Source: Thalassovita taeanensis (GTDB lineage: Bacteria > Pseudomonadota > Alphaproteobacteria > Rhodobacterales > Rhodobacteraceae). Taken from it: a stretch of DNA of 64,000 bases. Under the pieces are notes generated by a model. The model did no database searches, was not told the DNA's origin, and saw nothing but the letters and a program-made list of their open reading frames with translations. Every line of letters starts with the position of its first letter. Position 1 is the stretch's first letter. The DNA is taken from the NCBI RefSeq assembly GCF_900110775.1, contig NZ_FOEP01000007.1, forward strand, positions 122,427 to 186,426, in the 5' to 3' direction. Both the position numbers and the translations under genes were made by a program. This document shows, one piece after another, positions 43,247-53,483 of this stretch.

Positions 43247-44764
43247 TCAGACATGTGCGACCTCCATGCCATGGGCGCCGCCCATCATCAGGCCGATCTG
43301 CTCGACGCTCAGCCCGCGTGCGGGCAGGATTTCGGACAGGCGGCCTTCGTTCAACGCGCCGAAGTGGTCCGAGATTTCCATCAGCTCGTCCAGATCCTGA
43401 CTGATCACGATCACGGCGGTGCCGCCCGCAGCCAGATCCAGCAGCGCTTGACGGATCGCAGCGGCGGCGGCGGCATCCACGCCCCACGTGGGTTGGTTGA
43501 CCACCAGCACGGTGGGGCGTTGCATGACCTCGCGGCCGATGACGAATTTCTGCAGGTTGCCCCCCGACAGCGCCCGCGCGGCGTTGCCGGGGCCGGGGGT
43601 GCGCACGTCGAAGCGTTCGATGATCGCCTCGGCGAACGCGCGCGCTTTGCCCCATTTCAGGAAGCCGTTCGCTTCAAGCCCTTCGCGCACCGATCCGGTC
43701 AGCATGGCGTTTTCGGTCAGGCTCATGTCGGGGGCGGCGGCGTGGCCCAGCCGTTCCTCAGGCGCGGTCAGCAGGCCAAGGCGGCGGCGCGCCACCGGGC
43801 CGAGGGCGCCGATCGGCTGACCTTCGAGTGTGATCGCGCCCGGCGTGCTGATCAGTTCGCCTGACAGCGCGCCCAGCAGTTCATCCTGCCCGTTGCCCGC
43901 GACCCCGCCGAGGCCCAGCACTTCGCCCGAGCGGACCTGAAGCGTGATGTTCTTGAGCGAGGTTCCGAAGGCCGAGGGCGAGGTGACCGAGAGGTTATCA
44001 AGGTCGAGCAGCACCGGGCCCAGCTCGCCTCCGTTGCGTTCGGGGATGTGCAGCGCGGCGCCGACCATCAGTTCGGCCATTTCGCTGGCGGTGGTCTTGG
44101 ACGGCACGCAGGTGCCGACGTTTTTGCCCAGCCGCAGGATGGTGGCATTGTCGCACAGGGCGCGGATTTCTTCGAGTTTGTGGCTGATATAGAGGATCGC
44201 CACGCCTTCGGCGGTCAGTTTGCGCAGGGTGGTGAAGAGGATCTGCACCTCTTGCGGGGTCAGGACACTGGTGGGTTCGTCCATGATCAGCAACTTGGGA
44301 TCTTGCAGCAGGCAGCGGATGATTTCGACCCGCTGGCGTTCGCCCGCCGACAGGTCGCCGACGGTGCGGAACGGGTCCAGCGGCAGGCCGTAGGTTTCCG
44401 ACACCTCGCGGATTTTGGTCGCAAGGTCGCGCATCGGCGGCGGGTTTTCCATGCCCAGCGTGATATTTTCGGCCACGTTCAGCGCGTCGAACAGCGAGAA
44501 ATGTTGAAACACCATCGCCACGCCCGAGGCGCGGGCGGCGCGGGGTTCGGCGGGCGAATAGGGCGCGCCGCGCAGGGTCATTGTGCCGCTGTCGGGTTTG
44601 ACCAGCCCGTAGATCATTTTCACCAGCGTTGATTTGCCCGCGCCGTTTTCGCCCAGCAGGGCGTGGACCTCGCCCTCGCCAATCTGGAAGGAGACATCGC
44701 TGTTGGCGACAACACCGGGATAGGCCTTGGTCAGCCCGTTGATCGAAAGCAGCACGCCTGTCAC
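43247..44764 (-). CDS. ABC importer ATPase with two nucleotide-binding domains
   Basis: 505 residues from a GTG start at 44764 that overlaps the xdhC stop (GTGA). Domain 1 has Walker A GENGAGKST, signature LSAGERQRVE and Walker B LLIMDEPT. Domain 2 is degenerate at Walker A (GVAGNGQDE) but keeps LSGGNLQKFV and NQPTWGVD. This layout is typical of ribose/nucleoside importers. A longer open frame upstream runs across xdhC and has no domain. Confidence 0.92.
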   Translation of the reverse strand: MTGVLLSINGLTKAYPGVVANSDVSFQIGEGEVHALLGENGAGKSTLVKMIYGLVKPDSGTMTLRGAPYSPAEPRAARASGVAMVFQHFSLFDALNVAENITLGMENPPPMRDLATKIREVSETYGLPLDPFRTVGDLSAGERQRVEIIRCLLQDPKLLIMDEPTSVLTPQEVQILFTTLRKLTAEGVAILYISHKLEEIRALCDNATILRLGKNVGTCVPSKTTASEMAELMVGAALHIPERNGGELGPVLLDLDNLSVTSPSAFGTSLKNITLQVRSGEVLGLGGVAGNGQDELLGALSGELISTPGAITLEGQPIGALGPVARRRLGLLTAPEERLGHAAAPDMSLTENAMLTGSVREGLEANGFLKWGKARAFAEAIIERFDVRTPGPGNAARALSGGNLQKFVIGREVMQRPTVLVVNQPTWGVDAAAAAAIRQALLDLAAGGTAVIVISQDLDELMEISDHFGALNEGRLSEILPARGLSVEQIGLMMGGAHGMEVAHV

Positions 44765-45705
44765 GCGGATTTTTCCTTTCTTTGGGCGGGGTTGGCCGCC
44801 ATGTCCCTGAGTAGTCCAGTTGCGACGCCGAGGGCAATCGCCTGTGGGTGTTTGCCAAGCTCGGGGGCGCCGATCGGGCAGGTGATCTGTGTGATTGCGC
44901 CGGGAGCGTGCCCAAGGGCCGCCAGTCTGCTGCGGAAGCGGGCCCATTTGGTGGCCGAACCGATCAGCCCGGCGCTGGCGAAGCCATGGCCAAGCAGCGC
45001 GTGGCACAGCGCCAGGTCAAGCGTGTGTGAATAGGTCAGGATCAGGTGATGCGCGTCTTGCGGCGCGTGGGGCACCAGACGTTCGGGGTGTGCGGCGGGC
45101 AGGGACGTGACGCCGACGGGGATGTTAGGCGGGAAGCGGTCCGGCGCGGTGTCGATCCAGGTGATGTCGAACTGCGGCAGTGGCGCCAGCGTTTGGGCAA
45201 GCGCCCGCCCGACATGGCCCGCGCCCCAGATCCACAGCGGGTGCGCGGGACGGTGCAGGGGTTCGATCATCCAGCCGTGCAGCAGGTGCGGCATGGGCAG
45301 GGTGCCTTGGTTGCGGGCCTGCGCCAGCAGCCGTGTCACTGCAAGCGGCTGCGGGCCGCCAGCGGGGCTGCGGGCAATGACTTCGCCGGTCAGTGTGGTC
45401 AGGCGGGCGGCGTCATAGACCTCGCGCAGCAGGTGGACGCGACCACCGCAGCATTGGCCAAGATCGGGGCCAAGCGCGTGGGCGCTGAGCCGGTCGGGGG
45501 CGCCGGGCAGGGCGGTGCGGGCCTCGGACGTGGCTTGAAATTCCAGCGTGCCGCCGCCGATGGTGCCCGATTGCCCGTCTTTCCAGACCAGCATCGCGGC
45601 GCCCACCTCGCGCGGGGAGGAGCCTTCGGTCTTGGCAATCACGACGCGGGCGACCGGGCCGTGGGCGGTCACGGCGTCGCGCAGGGTATCGAGGTCAAAG
45701 CCCAT
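44761..45705 (-). CDS. xdhC: xanthine dehydrogenase accessory protein XdhC
   Basis: 314 residues. KTEGSSPREVGAAML and GQCCGG in the N-terminal part and the Rossmann motif IWGAGHVGRALAQ in the middle are XdhC hallmarks. The protein binds molybdenum cofactor, promotes its sulfuration and delivers it to XdhB. The start at 45705 overlaps the xdhB end by 11 bases; the ATPase gene overlaps its stop. Confidence 0.94.
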   Translation of the reverse strand: MGFDLDTLRDAVTAHGPVARVVIAKTEGSSPREVGAAMLVWKDGQSGTIGGGTLEFQATSEARTALPGAPDRLSAHALGPDLGQCCGGRVHLLREVYDAARLTTLTGEVIARSPAGGPQPLAVTRLLAQARNQGTLPMPHLLHGWMIEPLHRPAHPLWIWGAGHVGRALAQTLAPLPQFDITWIDTAPDRFPPNIPVGVTSLPAAHPERLVPHAPQDAHHLILTYSHTLDLALCHALLGHGFASAGLIGSATKWARFRSRLAALGHAPGAITQITCPIGAPELGKHPQAIALGVATGLLRDMAANPAQRKEKSA

Positions 45706-47998
45706 CGCGGACCCTTTGCACGGCGGCCAGCAGCCGTTCCGGCGTGGCAGGCGCATCGAGCGCGGGATAGCCGGAGCCGCAGGCGGCCACGGCATCGGAC
45801 AGGGCCATCAGCGCGGAAATGCCCAGCATGAACGGCGGCTCGCCCACGGCTTTGGAGCGGTAAACTGTTTCTTCGCGGTTGGGGCCATCCCAGAGGGTAA
45901 CGTTGAACTGATCGGGCTGATCGCTGAAGGCCGGGATTTTATAGGTCGAGGGCGCGTGGGTGCGCAGGCGGCCTTTGGCGTCCCAGACCAGTTCTTCGGT
46001 CGTGAGCCAGCCTGCGCCCTGCACATAGCCACCTTCGATTTGGCCGATGTCCAGCGCGGGGTTCAACGAGGCGCCAGCGTCGTGCAGAATATCGGCGCGC
46101 AGGATGCGGTTTTCACCGGTCAGCGTGTCCAGCACGACCTCGGTCAGGGCGGCGCCATAGGCGAAATAGAAGAACGGGCGGCCTTCGCCCTTGATCCGGT
46201 CCCACGCCAGTTTCGGGGTTTTGTAGAACCCGGTGGCGCTGAGGCTGATGCGGTTTTCATAGGCGAGTTTTGCGGCTTCGGCGAAGGCGAGCCGGGTCTG
46301 GCCGATGGTCACATGCCCGTCAGCGAAGTGCACATCCTCGGGGGGGGCTTGATGGTAGTCGGCCAAAAAGTGAGCCATACGGTCGCGGATGGTATCGCAG
46401 GCGGCCTGTGTTGCCATGCCGTTGAGATCCGAGCCGGAGGAGGCGGCGGTGGCCGAGGTATTGGGCACTTTGGCGGTATCGGTGGCGGTGATCTTGACCA
46501 CGCTGGCATCGACGCCAAAGCGGCTGGCCGCGACCTGCGCCACTTTTTGAAACAGGCCTTGGCCCATTTCGGTGCCGCCGTGGTTCAGGTGGATCGAGCC
46601 ATCCTGATAGACATGCACCAGCGCGCCCGCCTGATTGAGGTGGGTCAGGGTGAAGGAAATGCCGAACTTGACCGGGCTGAAGGCCAGCCCCTTTTTCAGC
46701 ACCGGATTGGCGGCGTTCCATGCAGCCACCTTGGCGCGGCGCGCGGCGTAATCGGCGCGCTCCAGCAGGGTTTCGGTCATCTCGTGCAGGATGAAATCAT
46801 CAACCTGTTGGCCATAGGGCGTGGTGGTGCCGTTTGTTTTGGCCGGGTGTGCGGCGGCGGGCGCATAGTAGTTGGTCTGGCGCACCTCGGCCGGGTCGCG
46901 GCCAAGGCTGTGAGCAATGTGATCCATCACGCGTTCGATGCCGACCATGCCCTGCGGGCCGCCGAAGCCGCGAAAGGCGGTGGCGCTTTGGCTGTTGGTT
47001 TTCAGCCGGTGGCTTTCGATCCGCACGGCGGGCAGGAAATAGGCGTTGTCGGCGTGCAGCATGGCGCGGTCGGCGACCGGCAGGCTGAGATCCTGCGCCC
47101 AGCCGCAGGGGGTAAGCTGCACGAATTCGATCCCGCTCAGTTTGCCGATGTCGTCGAACCCGGCGCGATAGGTGATGCGGAAGGCGTGGCGTTTGCCGGT
47201 GATGGTCATGTCATCATCGCGGTCATAGCGCATTTTGCAGGGTTTGCCCGTCAGCCGCGCGGCGATGGCGCAGGCGACAGCCAGCGCGTTGCCCTGACTT
47301 TCCTTGCCGCCAAAGCCGCCACCCATACGGCGGATTTCGACGCGAACGGCGTGCATCGGCACACCTAGCGCCTCGGCCACCTTATGCTGGATCTCGGTCG
47401 GGTGCTGGGTCGAGCTGTGCACCAGCATATCGCCACCTTCCTGCGGCAGGGCGAGGGCGGCCTGGCTTTCGAGGTAGAAATGTTCCTGCCCGCCAAGCTC
47501 GAGCGTGCCCTCAACCCGGTGGGGGGCGTCGGCGATGGCGGCGGCGGCGTCGCCGCGCGCATAGATGCGGGGCCCGTCCTCGAACCGGCTGTCGGTGGCG
47601 AGCGCCTGTTCCAGCGTCAGGATCGGCTGGTCTTCTTCATAGCTGATGACCGCGCGGCGCGCGGCGATGCGGGCGGCGCGGTGGCTGTCGGCCACGACAA
47701 CGAACAGCGGTTGACCGACATAGTGCACAGTACCATCCGACAACAGCGGTTCGTCATGCGCCGAGGGCGAGACATCATTGGCAAAGGGCAGGTCGGTGGC
47801 GGTCAGCGCGGCGACAACGCCGGGCGTGTCGCGCACGCTGGACAGGTCCATCGCGGCAATGCGCCCGCGGGCGATGGTACTGAGGCCAAAGGCAAGGTGC
47901 AGCGTGCCGGAGGGCGTGGGGATGTCATCGACATAGCGCGCCTGTCCGGTGACATGCAGGCGGGCGGCATCGTGGGGGAGGGGTTTTGTCACGCTCAT
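45695..47998 (-). CDS. xdhB: xanthine dehydrogenase molybdenum-binding subunit
   Basis: 767 residues. Moco-contacting motifs RMGGGFGGKES, TAFRGFGGPQG and GGTEMGQGLFQK are present, with GQIEGGYVQGAGWLT supplying the catalytic glutamate region. It oxidises hypoxanthine/xanthine to urate together with XdhA. Starts at MSVTKPLPHD (47998), overlapping xdhA by 4 bases. Confidence 0.96.
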   Translation of the reverse strand: MSVTKPLPHDAARLHVTGQARYVDDIPTPSGTLHLAFGLSTIARGRIAAMDLSSVRDTPGVVAALTATDLPFANDVSPSAHDEPLLSDGTVHYVGQPLFVVVADSHRAARIAARRAVISYEEDQPILTLEQALATDSRFEDGPRIYARGDAAAAIADAPHRVEGTLELGGQEHFYLESQAALALPQEGGDMLVHSSTQHPTEIQHKVAEALGVPMHAVRVEIRRMGGGFGGKESQGNALAVACAIAARLTGKPCKMRYDRDDDMTITGKRHAFRITYRAGFDDIGKLSGIEFVQLTPCGWAQDLSLPVADRAMLHADNAYFLPAVRIESHRLKTNSQSATAFRGFGGPQGMVGIERVMDHIAHSLGRDPAEVRQTNYYAPAAAHPAKTNGTTTPYGQQVDDFILHEMTETLLERADYAARRAKVAAWNAANPVLKKGLAFSPVKFGISFTLTHLNQAGALVHVYQDGSIHLNHGGTEMGQGLFQKVAQVAASRFGVDASVVKITATDTAKVPNTSATAASSGSDLNGMATQAACDTIRDRMAHFLADYHQAPPEDVHFADGHVTIGQTRLAFAEAAKLAYENRISLSATGFYKTPKLAWDRIKGEGRPFFYFAYGAALTEVVLDTLTGENRILRADILHDAGASLNPALDIGQIEGGYVQGAGWLTTEELVWDAKGRLRTHAPSTYKIPAFSDQPDQFNVTLWDGPNREETVYRSKAVGEPPFMLGISALMALSDAVAACGSGYPALDAPATPERLLAAVQRVRDGL

Positions 47999-49374
47999 GC
48001 CCCCACCTGCCGGACCGAGACATGGCCGCCGATATCTTCGAGGAAGTAGCGGCTGAGCAGGTTGCGGGCGGTTTCCAGCCGGTAGCCAGCCGAGGCGCGC
48101 ATATCGGACAGCGGGGTGAAATCCTGTTCCCAAGCGTCCCAAGCGGTGGCGATGGCGGTGTCGTCCCATGGCTGACCGATCAGAGCGGCCTCGGTATGGG
48201 GGGCGCGTTTTGGGATGCCTGCCATACCGCCAAAGGCGATGCGGGCGGCGGTAACGGTGCCGTTTTCGACCGCGATGTTGAAGCAGCCGCAGAGCGCCGA
48301 GATGTCCTGATCGAAGCGTTTGGAGATTTTATAGCACTTCAGCCGGTCGGGCTGTCTGGGCAGGCTGACCGCCTCGACGAATTCGCCGGGGGCGCGGTCT
48401 TGCTTGCCGTAATCAACGAAGAAGTCCTCGAGCGGCAGGGTGCGTTTGGTGTCGCCGTGGCGCAGGTGCAGGGTGGCCCCCAGCGCGATCAGGGCGGGTG
48501 GGCCATCGCCGATAGGCGAGCCGTTTGCGATATTGCCGCCGATGGTGGCAGCCGCGCGGACCTGAGCCGAGCCGTAGCGGCGCAGCATCTGCCCCAGCGA
48601 GGGGTGCAGCCGGTCCATCAGCGGGATCATCTGTGCGATGGTCACGCCAGCGCCAAGGGTGATGCCGGTGTCGGTTTCGGTGATCTGTTGCAGGTCGGTG
48701 CAGCGATTGAGGAAGGCGACCGGGCCAAGCGTGCGCATCTGCTTGGTCACCCAAAGCCCGACGTCCGTGGCGCCCGCGATCAGCGTGGCGTTGGGGTTGG
48801 CGGCATACCATGTCGCCAGCTGGTCGGTGGTGTCGGGTTGCACTGTGGGGCCGGTGGGGCGTTCGGGCGCGGCGGCCGTCGGGGGCGTGTCGGCCTTGAG
48901 CCACGTCGGCACCGGCAGGGTTTCGGCGGTGTGGGCGGCGCGCAGGATCGGCGCATAGCCGGTGCAACGGCACAGGTTCCCGGCCAGTGCTGTGGCGTGG
49001 TCGGTCTCGCCGTTCAGGTGGGCGGTGGCCATCGAGGTGATGAAGCCGGGCGTGCAGAAGCCGCATTGGCTGCCGTGGTGGTCGATCATGGCCTGTTGCA
49101 CCGGGTGAAGCTGCCCCTCGGGGCCGCTGATGCCTTCGACGGTGCGGATGGCTTTGCCGTTGAGCTGTGGCAGGAACAGGATGCAGGCGTTGAGCGCACG
49201 CGCGCCGATGGGGTCGGTGACCATGACCGTGCAGGCGCCGCAGTCGCCTTCGTTACATCCTTCTTTGGTGCCAGTAAGGCCGCGCGTGTCGCGTAGCCAG
49301 TCGAGCAGCGTGACCGTCGGGGAAACGTCGCGCAGCTCCACGCTCTCTCCGTTCAGAAGAAAGGTGATGTCCAT
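47995..49374 (-). CDS. xdhA: xanthine dehydrogenase FAD/iron-sulfur subunit
   Basis: 459 residues. Two [2Fe-2S] clusters: a ferredoxin-like one with Cys40, Cys45, Cys48 and Cys64, and a second with Cys104, Cys107, Cys135 and Cys137 (CGFC, CRC). The FAD domain follows with IAGATDVGLW and ATIGGNIANGSPIGD. It passes electrons from XdhB to NAD. First gene of the seven-gene operon; the 255-base divergent gap to dnaE must hold its promoter, but no clear operator is visible. Confidence 0.95.
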   Translation of the reverse strand: MDITFLLNGESVELRDVSPTVTLLDWLRDTRGLTGTKEGCNEGDCGACTVMVTDPIGARALNACILFLPQLNGKAIRTVEGISGPEGQLHPVQQAMIDHHGSQCGFCTPGFITSMATAHLNGETDHATALAGNLCRCTGYAPILRAAHTAETLPVPTWLKADTPPTAAAPERPTGPTVQPDTTDQLATWYAANPNATLIAGATDVGLWVTKQMRTLGPVAFLNRCTDLQQITETDTGITLGAGVTIAQMIPLMDRLHPSLGQMLRRYGSAQVRAAATIGGNIANGSPIGDGPPALIALGATLHLRHGDTKRTLPLEDFFVDYGKQDRAPGEFVEAVSLPRQPDRLKCYKISKRFDQDISALCGCFNIAVENGTVTAARIAFGGMAGIPKRAPHTEAALIGQPWDDTAIATAWDAWEQDFTPLSDMRASAGYRLETARNLLSRYFLEDIGGHVSVRQVGA

Positions 49375-49629
49375 GTTGAAACCCGCCGCTTTACCGTTGG
49401 TCTTGCCCTTTTAACGCGTCTTCGATGCGGCAGAGAAAACGCGCAGGCCCCTGTTGTAGAGGTCAAGAAAGCGTGATTTCGCCGGTTTGGCAAGCTAAAC
49501 TGGGATCGCCGCTGCTGTAGAATTTGGCGGATGCCTGTTTTTTGGGCGCGGATTTGGCGGCGGGTGACGGTAGGAGAGCGTGGCAGGAAGCACTTTCGCT
49601 TGGTCATGCGGTCGGGATAGGGTGGCGCA

Positions 49630-52600
49630 ATGAGCGAGCCCCGATTCATCCATCTGCGTGTGCACACCGAATATTCCCTGCTGGAAGGGGCTGTGCGGCT
49701 GAAGAAGCTGTCCGGCCTGTGCGAAGCTGCGGGAATGCCTGCTGTGGCGGTGACCGACAGCAATAACATGTTCGCAGCCCTTGAGTTTTCAGTGACGGCG
49801 GCGGGCGCGGGCATCCAGCCGATATTGGGCTGTCAGGTCGATGTGACCTATGATGTGGCGCAGCCCGGCGAGAAGGAAAAGGGCCCGGCGCAGGTGGTTT
49901 TGCTGGCGCAGGACGAGGACGGATATAACAACCTGATGCGGTTGAATACTTGTCTGTATGTCGACAAGGGCGGGCAGTTGCCGCAGGTGACGGTTGAGCA
50001 GCTGGAAGAGTTTTCCGCCGGGTTGATCTGTTTGACAGGTGGGTCGTTGGGGCCGGTGGGCAAGATGTTGCAAGCCGGGCACCGGGCCAAGGCCGAGGCG
50101 CTGTTGCGGCGGCTGGCAGGGATTTATCCGCAGCGATTGTATGTCGAATTACAGCGCCATCCCGGCGAGGATGGCTTGCCCGAGGCCGAGAAGCTGACCG
50201 AGCGCGGATTTATCGAGCTTGCCTATGATCTGGGGCTGCCTTTGGTGGCGACAAACGATGTGTATTTCCCCAAGTCAGATATGTACGAGGCGCATGATGC
50301 GCTGATCTGTATTGCGGAAGGCGCTTATGTCGATCAGCAGGGGCCACGGCGGCGGCTGACGCCGCAGCATTATTTCAAATCGCAGCAGGAAATGATCACG
50401 CTGTTTGCGGATCTGCCTGAGGCGATTGAAAACACGGTGGAAATTGCGCGGCGCTGTGCGGTGAAGTCGGAACGGCGCGATCCGATCTTGCCGAAGTTCG
50501 CCGATGACGAGGTCGAAGAGCTGCGGCGGCAGGCCAAGGCGGGGCTGGTCGAGCGGCTGAAGCTGATCCCGCATGCGGTGCCGGTCGAAGAATACGACGC
50601 GCGGCTGGAATTCGAGCTGGGGATCATCGAGGGGATGGGCTTTCCCGGCTATTTCCTGATCGTCGCGGATTTCATCAAATGGGCCAAGGATCAGGGGATT
50701 CCGGTGGGTCCGGGGCGGGGCTCGGGGGCCGGGTCTTTGGTGGCCTATGCGCTGACGATTACCGACCTTGATCCGCTGCGGTATTCGCTGCTGTTCGAGC
50801 GGTTCCTGAACCCTGAACGTGTCAGCATGCCTGACTTCGACATTGATTTCTGCATGGATCGCCGTGAAGAGGTGATCCGCTATGTTCAGGAGAAATATGG
50901 CCGTGACAAGGTGGGGCAGATCATCACCTTCGGTGCGCTTTTGTCCAAGGCGGCGGTGCGCGATATCGGCCGGGTGTTGCAGATGCCTTACGGTCAGGTC
51001 GACCGGCTGAGCAAGCTGATCCCGGTTGAAGGCGTCAAGCCGGTTTCGATCTCTGAAGCGCTGGCGCAGGAAGAACGCCTGCGCGAAGAGGCGCGCAACG
51101 AGGAGGTGGTCAAACGCCTGCTGGATTACGGGATGCAGGTCGAAGGCCTGCTGCGCAATGCGTCAACCCACGCGGCGGGTGTGGTGATCGGCGACCGGCC
51201 GCTGGATCGTTTGGTGCCGCTGTATCAGGACCCGCGGTCGGACATGCCCGCGACGCAGTTCAACATGAAGTGGGTCGAGCAGGCCGGGCTGGTGAAGTTC
51301 GACTTTCTGGGGCTGAAGACACTGACGGTGATTCAGAACGCGGTGGATCAGATCATCGCGGGCGGGCGGCATTTGCACATCTCTGCCGATGGGCGGCAGC
51401 TGTATGAGCCGCCTGAAGGGGCGCTGGACGATATCGGCGCGATTCCGTTGGATGATGTCGCGACCTACAAGCTGTATGCCAGTGCCAAGACGGTGGCGGT
51501 GTTCCAGGTGGAATCCAGCGGCATGATGGATGCGCTGCGGCGGATGAAGCCCACCTGTATCGAGGATATCGTGGCGCTTGTGGCGCTGTATCGCCCCGGC
51601 CCGATGGAAAACATCCCGACCTATTGCGAGGTGAAGAACGGGCTGAAAGAGCTGGAAAGCGTTCACCCGCTGATCGATCATATCCTGCAGGAAACGCAGG
51701 GCATCATCGTTTATCAGGAACAGGTGATGCAGATCGCGCAGGAAATGGCGGGCTATTCGCTGGGCGGGGCTGACCTGTTGCGGCGGGCCATGGGTAAGAA
51801 GATCAAAGAGGCGATGGATGCCGAGCGGCCCAAGTTTGAAAAGGGTGCCGCGGCCAATGGCGTCGACAAGAAGAAAGCCAGCGAAGTCTTTGACCTGTTG
51901 GAGAAATTCGCCAACTACGGCTTCAACAAATCGCACGCGGCGGCCTATGCTGTGGTGTCGTATCAGACCGGATGGCTGAAGGCGAACCACCCGGTCGAGT
52001 TCATGGCCGGGGTGATGAACTGCGACCTGCATCAGACTGAAAAGCTTAGCATTTATGCCGAAGAAGTGCGGCGTGGGCTGGATATCGAGATCATTCCGCC
52101 TTGCGTGAACCGGTCGCAGCCGACCTTTACCGTGGTCGAGGGCAAGCTGGTGTATGCGCTGGGCGCGCTGAAGAATGTCGGCCTTGAGGCGATGAAGCTG
52201 ATCACGCAGGGGCGGATGGTCGACGGGCGCGACAAGCCGTTTGCGACGCTGTTTGATGTGGCGCGGCGGGTCGATCTGAAGCGTGTGGGCAAGCGCCCGC
52301 TGGAGATGCTGGCGCGGTCGGGGGCGTTCGATCAGCTGGACCCGAACCGGCGGCGGGTGTTCGAGGCGCTGGATGCGCTGGTGAATTACTCGGCGGCGAT
52401 TTTCGAGCAGAAAACCTCGGCTCAGGTGTCGTTGTTTGGCGAGGCGGGGGATGATCTGCCCGAGCCGCGGATCGCCCCGGTCGAAGATTGGATGGCCGTG
52501 GATCGGCTGACCGAAGAGCACAAGGCGATCGGGTTTTACCTGACCGGGCATCCGCTGGACGATTACCTGCCCGCGCTGAAACGCAAGAATGTGCTGACGC

Positions 52601-53145
52601 TGGAAGAGTTACAGGCCAAGGCCGCGCGCGATGGTGCCGCTGTGGCGAAGGTCGGCGTGATCGTGTCGGGCCTGCAAGAGCGCAAGTCGGGGCGGGGGAC
52701 GCGGTTTTTCAGGATGAACATCAGCGACCCGACCGGGCAGGTCAGCGGCATGGTGATGTTCCCCGAGGATTTCGACCGGGTGCGGCAGGTGTTCGACCAG
52801 ACCAGCCAAGTGGTGATGACGCTGGAGGCACGGTTCAACGAGGGTCAGTTCGACCCGATGGGCCGGTCGGTGGCACCGATGGATATGGTTGTGGCCGATG
52901 CGGGTTCAGCCGGGTTGCGGATATTTGTCGATGACGCGGCGGCGATCGGATCGGTTGCCGGGGTTCTGGCGCGGGCGGCAGAGACGGTTCGGGGCGCGGG
53001 GCGCGGGCCGATCATGTTCTGCCTGATCAACCCGGCGCTGCCCGGCGAGGTCGAGATTGACACCGGACAGGAGTTCCCGCTGAACCCACAGATCAAGGGC
53101 GCGCTGAGAAGCCTGGACGGGGTTCTGGAGGTCGAGGAGGTCTGA
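49630..53145 (+). CDS. dnaE: DNA polymerase III alpha subunit
   Basis: 1171 residues: N-terminal PHP domain (LRVHTEYSLLEGA), the C-family polymerase core with GPGRGSGAGSL and catalytic aspartates in PDFDIDFCMD, tandem HhH (FNKSHAAAYAVVSYQTGWLK region) and an OB fold near the C-terminus. The GNGK-like spacing and length match replicative DnaE1. Main replication polymerase; a single-gene unit. Confidence 0.97.
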   Translation: MSEPRFIHLRVHTEYSLLEGAVRLKKLSGLCEAAGMPAVAVTDSNNMFAALEFSVTAAGAGIQPILGCQVDVTYDVAQPGEKEKGPAQVVLLAQDEDGYNNLMRLNTCLYVDKGGQLPQVTVEQLEEFSAGLICLTGGSLGPVGKMLQAGHRAKAEALLRRLAGIYPQRLYVELQRHPGEDGLPEAEKLTERGFIELAYDLGLPLVATNDVYFPKSDMYEAHDALICIAEGAYVDQQGPRRRLTPQHYFKSQQEMITLFADLPEAIENTVEIARRCAVKSERRDPILPKFADDEVEELRRQAKAGLVERLKLIPHAVPVEEYDARLEFELGIIEGMGFPGYFLIVADFIKWAKDQGIPVGPGRGSGAGSLVAYALTITDLDPLRYSLLFERFLNPERVSMPDFDIDFCMDRREEVIRYVQEKYGRDKVGQIITFGALLSKAAVRDIGRVLQMPYGQVDRLSKLIPVEGVKPVSISEALAQEERLREEARNEEVVKRLLDYGMQVEGLLRNASTHAAGVVIGDRPLDRLVPLYQDPRSDMPATQFNMKWVEQAGLVKFDFLGLKTLTVIQNAVDQIIAGGRHLHISADGRQLYEPPEGALDDIGAIPLDDVATYKLYASAKTVAVFQVESSGMMDALRRMKPTCIEDIVALVALYRPGPMENIPTYCEVKNGLKELESVHPLIDHILQETQGIIVYQEQVMQIAQEMAGYSLGGADLLRRAMGKKIKEAMDAERPKFEKGAAANGVDKKKASEVFDLLEKFANYGFNKSHAAAYAVVSYQTGWLKANHPVEFMAGVMNCDLHQTEKLSIYAEEVRRGLDIEIIPPCVNRSQPTFTVVEGKLVYALGALKNVGLEAMKLITQGRMVDGRDKPFATLFDVARRVDLKRVGKRPLEMLARSGAFDQLDPNRRRVFEALDALVNYSAAIFEQKTSAQVSLFGEAGDDLPEPRIAPVEDWMAVDRLTEEHKAIGFYLTGHPLDDYLPALKRKNVLTLEELQAKAARDGAAVAKVGVIVSGLQERKSGRGTRFFRMNISDPTGQVSGMVMFPEDFDRVRQVFDQTSQVVMTLEARFNEGQFDPMGRSVAPMDMVVADAGSAGLRIFVDDAAAIGSVAGVLARAAETVRGAGRGPIMFCLINPALPGEVEIDTGQEFPLNPQIKGALRSLDGVLEVEEV

Positions 53146-53169
53146 TCCGGGCTTTTTGCTGTCGCTGGA

Positions 53170-53364
53170 TCAGTAATGCGGTGGGCGTTCGTCGCCGATG
53201 TAGACCTGGCTGCCGCTGTCGGCGTCGCGCTGGCCCTCGCGCTGCATCAGCATTTGAACGCGGCGTTGCAGGGTGTCGATCTCGGTCTGTTGTGTGGCAA
53301 CGACATCTGACAGCTCTTCGACGGTGCGGATCAGGTGGGCGAGTTTTTCTTCGATATGCTGCAT
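53170..53364 (-). CDS. slyX: SlyX-like protein
   Basis: 64 residues: an amphipathic coiled coil (EEKLAHLIRTVEELSDVV) and the family-typical C-terminal end ERPPHY. Function unknown across the family. It lies convergent to dnaE, 24 bases away, and divergent to the enoyl-CoA hydratase. Confidence 0.88.
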   Translation of the reverse strand: MQHIEEKLAHLIRTVEELSDVVATQQTEIDTLQRRVQMLMQREGQRDADSGSQVYIGDERPPHY

Positions 53365-53483
53365 GGGGCGCTCCGGGGTGTGCTGGAGGGGCCTTAGCAT
53401 GGTGTGACGCAGCGGGAAATCCCTGTCCGCTTGCCGGGCGGCGCGTGGCGCGGCAGCATGGCGGCACTAGAGGGAGGACGATC

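Noticed and set aside
51163..52551. Reverse frame of 462 codons inside dnaE
   Set aside because: Antisense shadow of dnaE codon bias.
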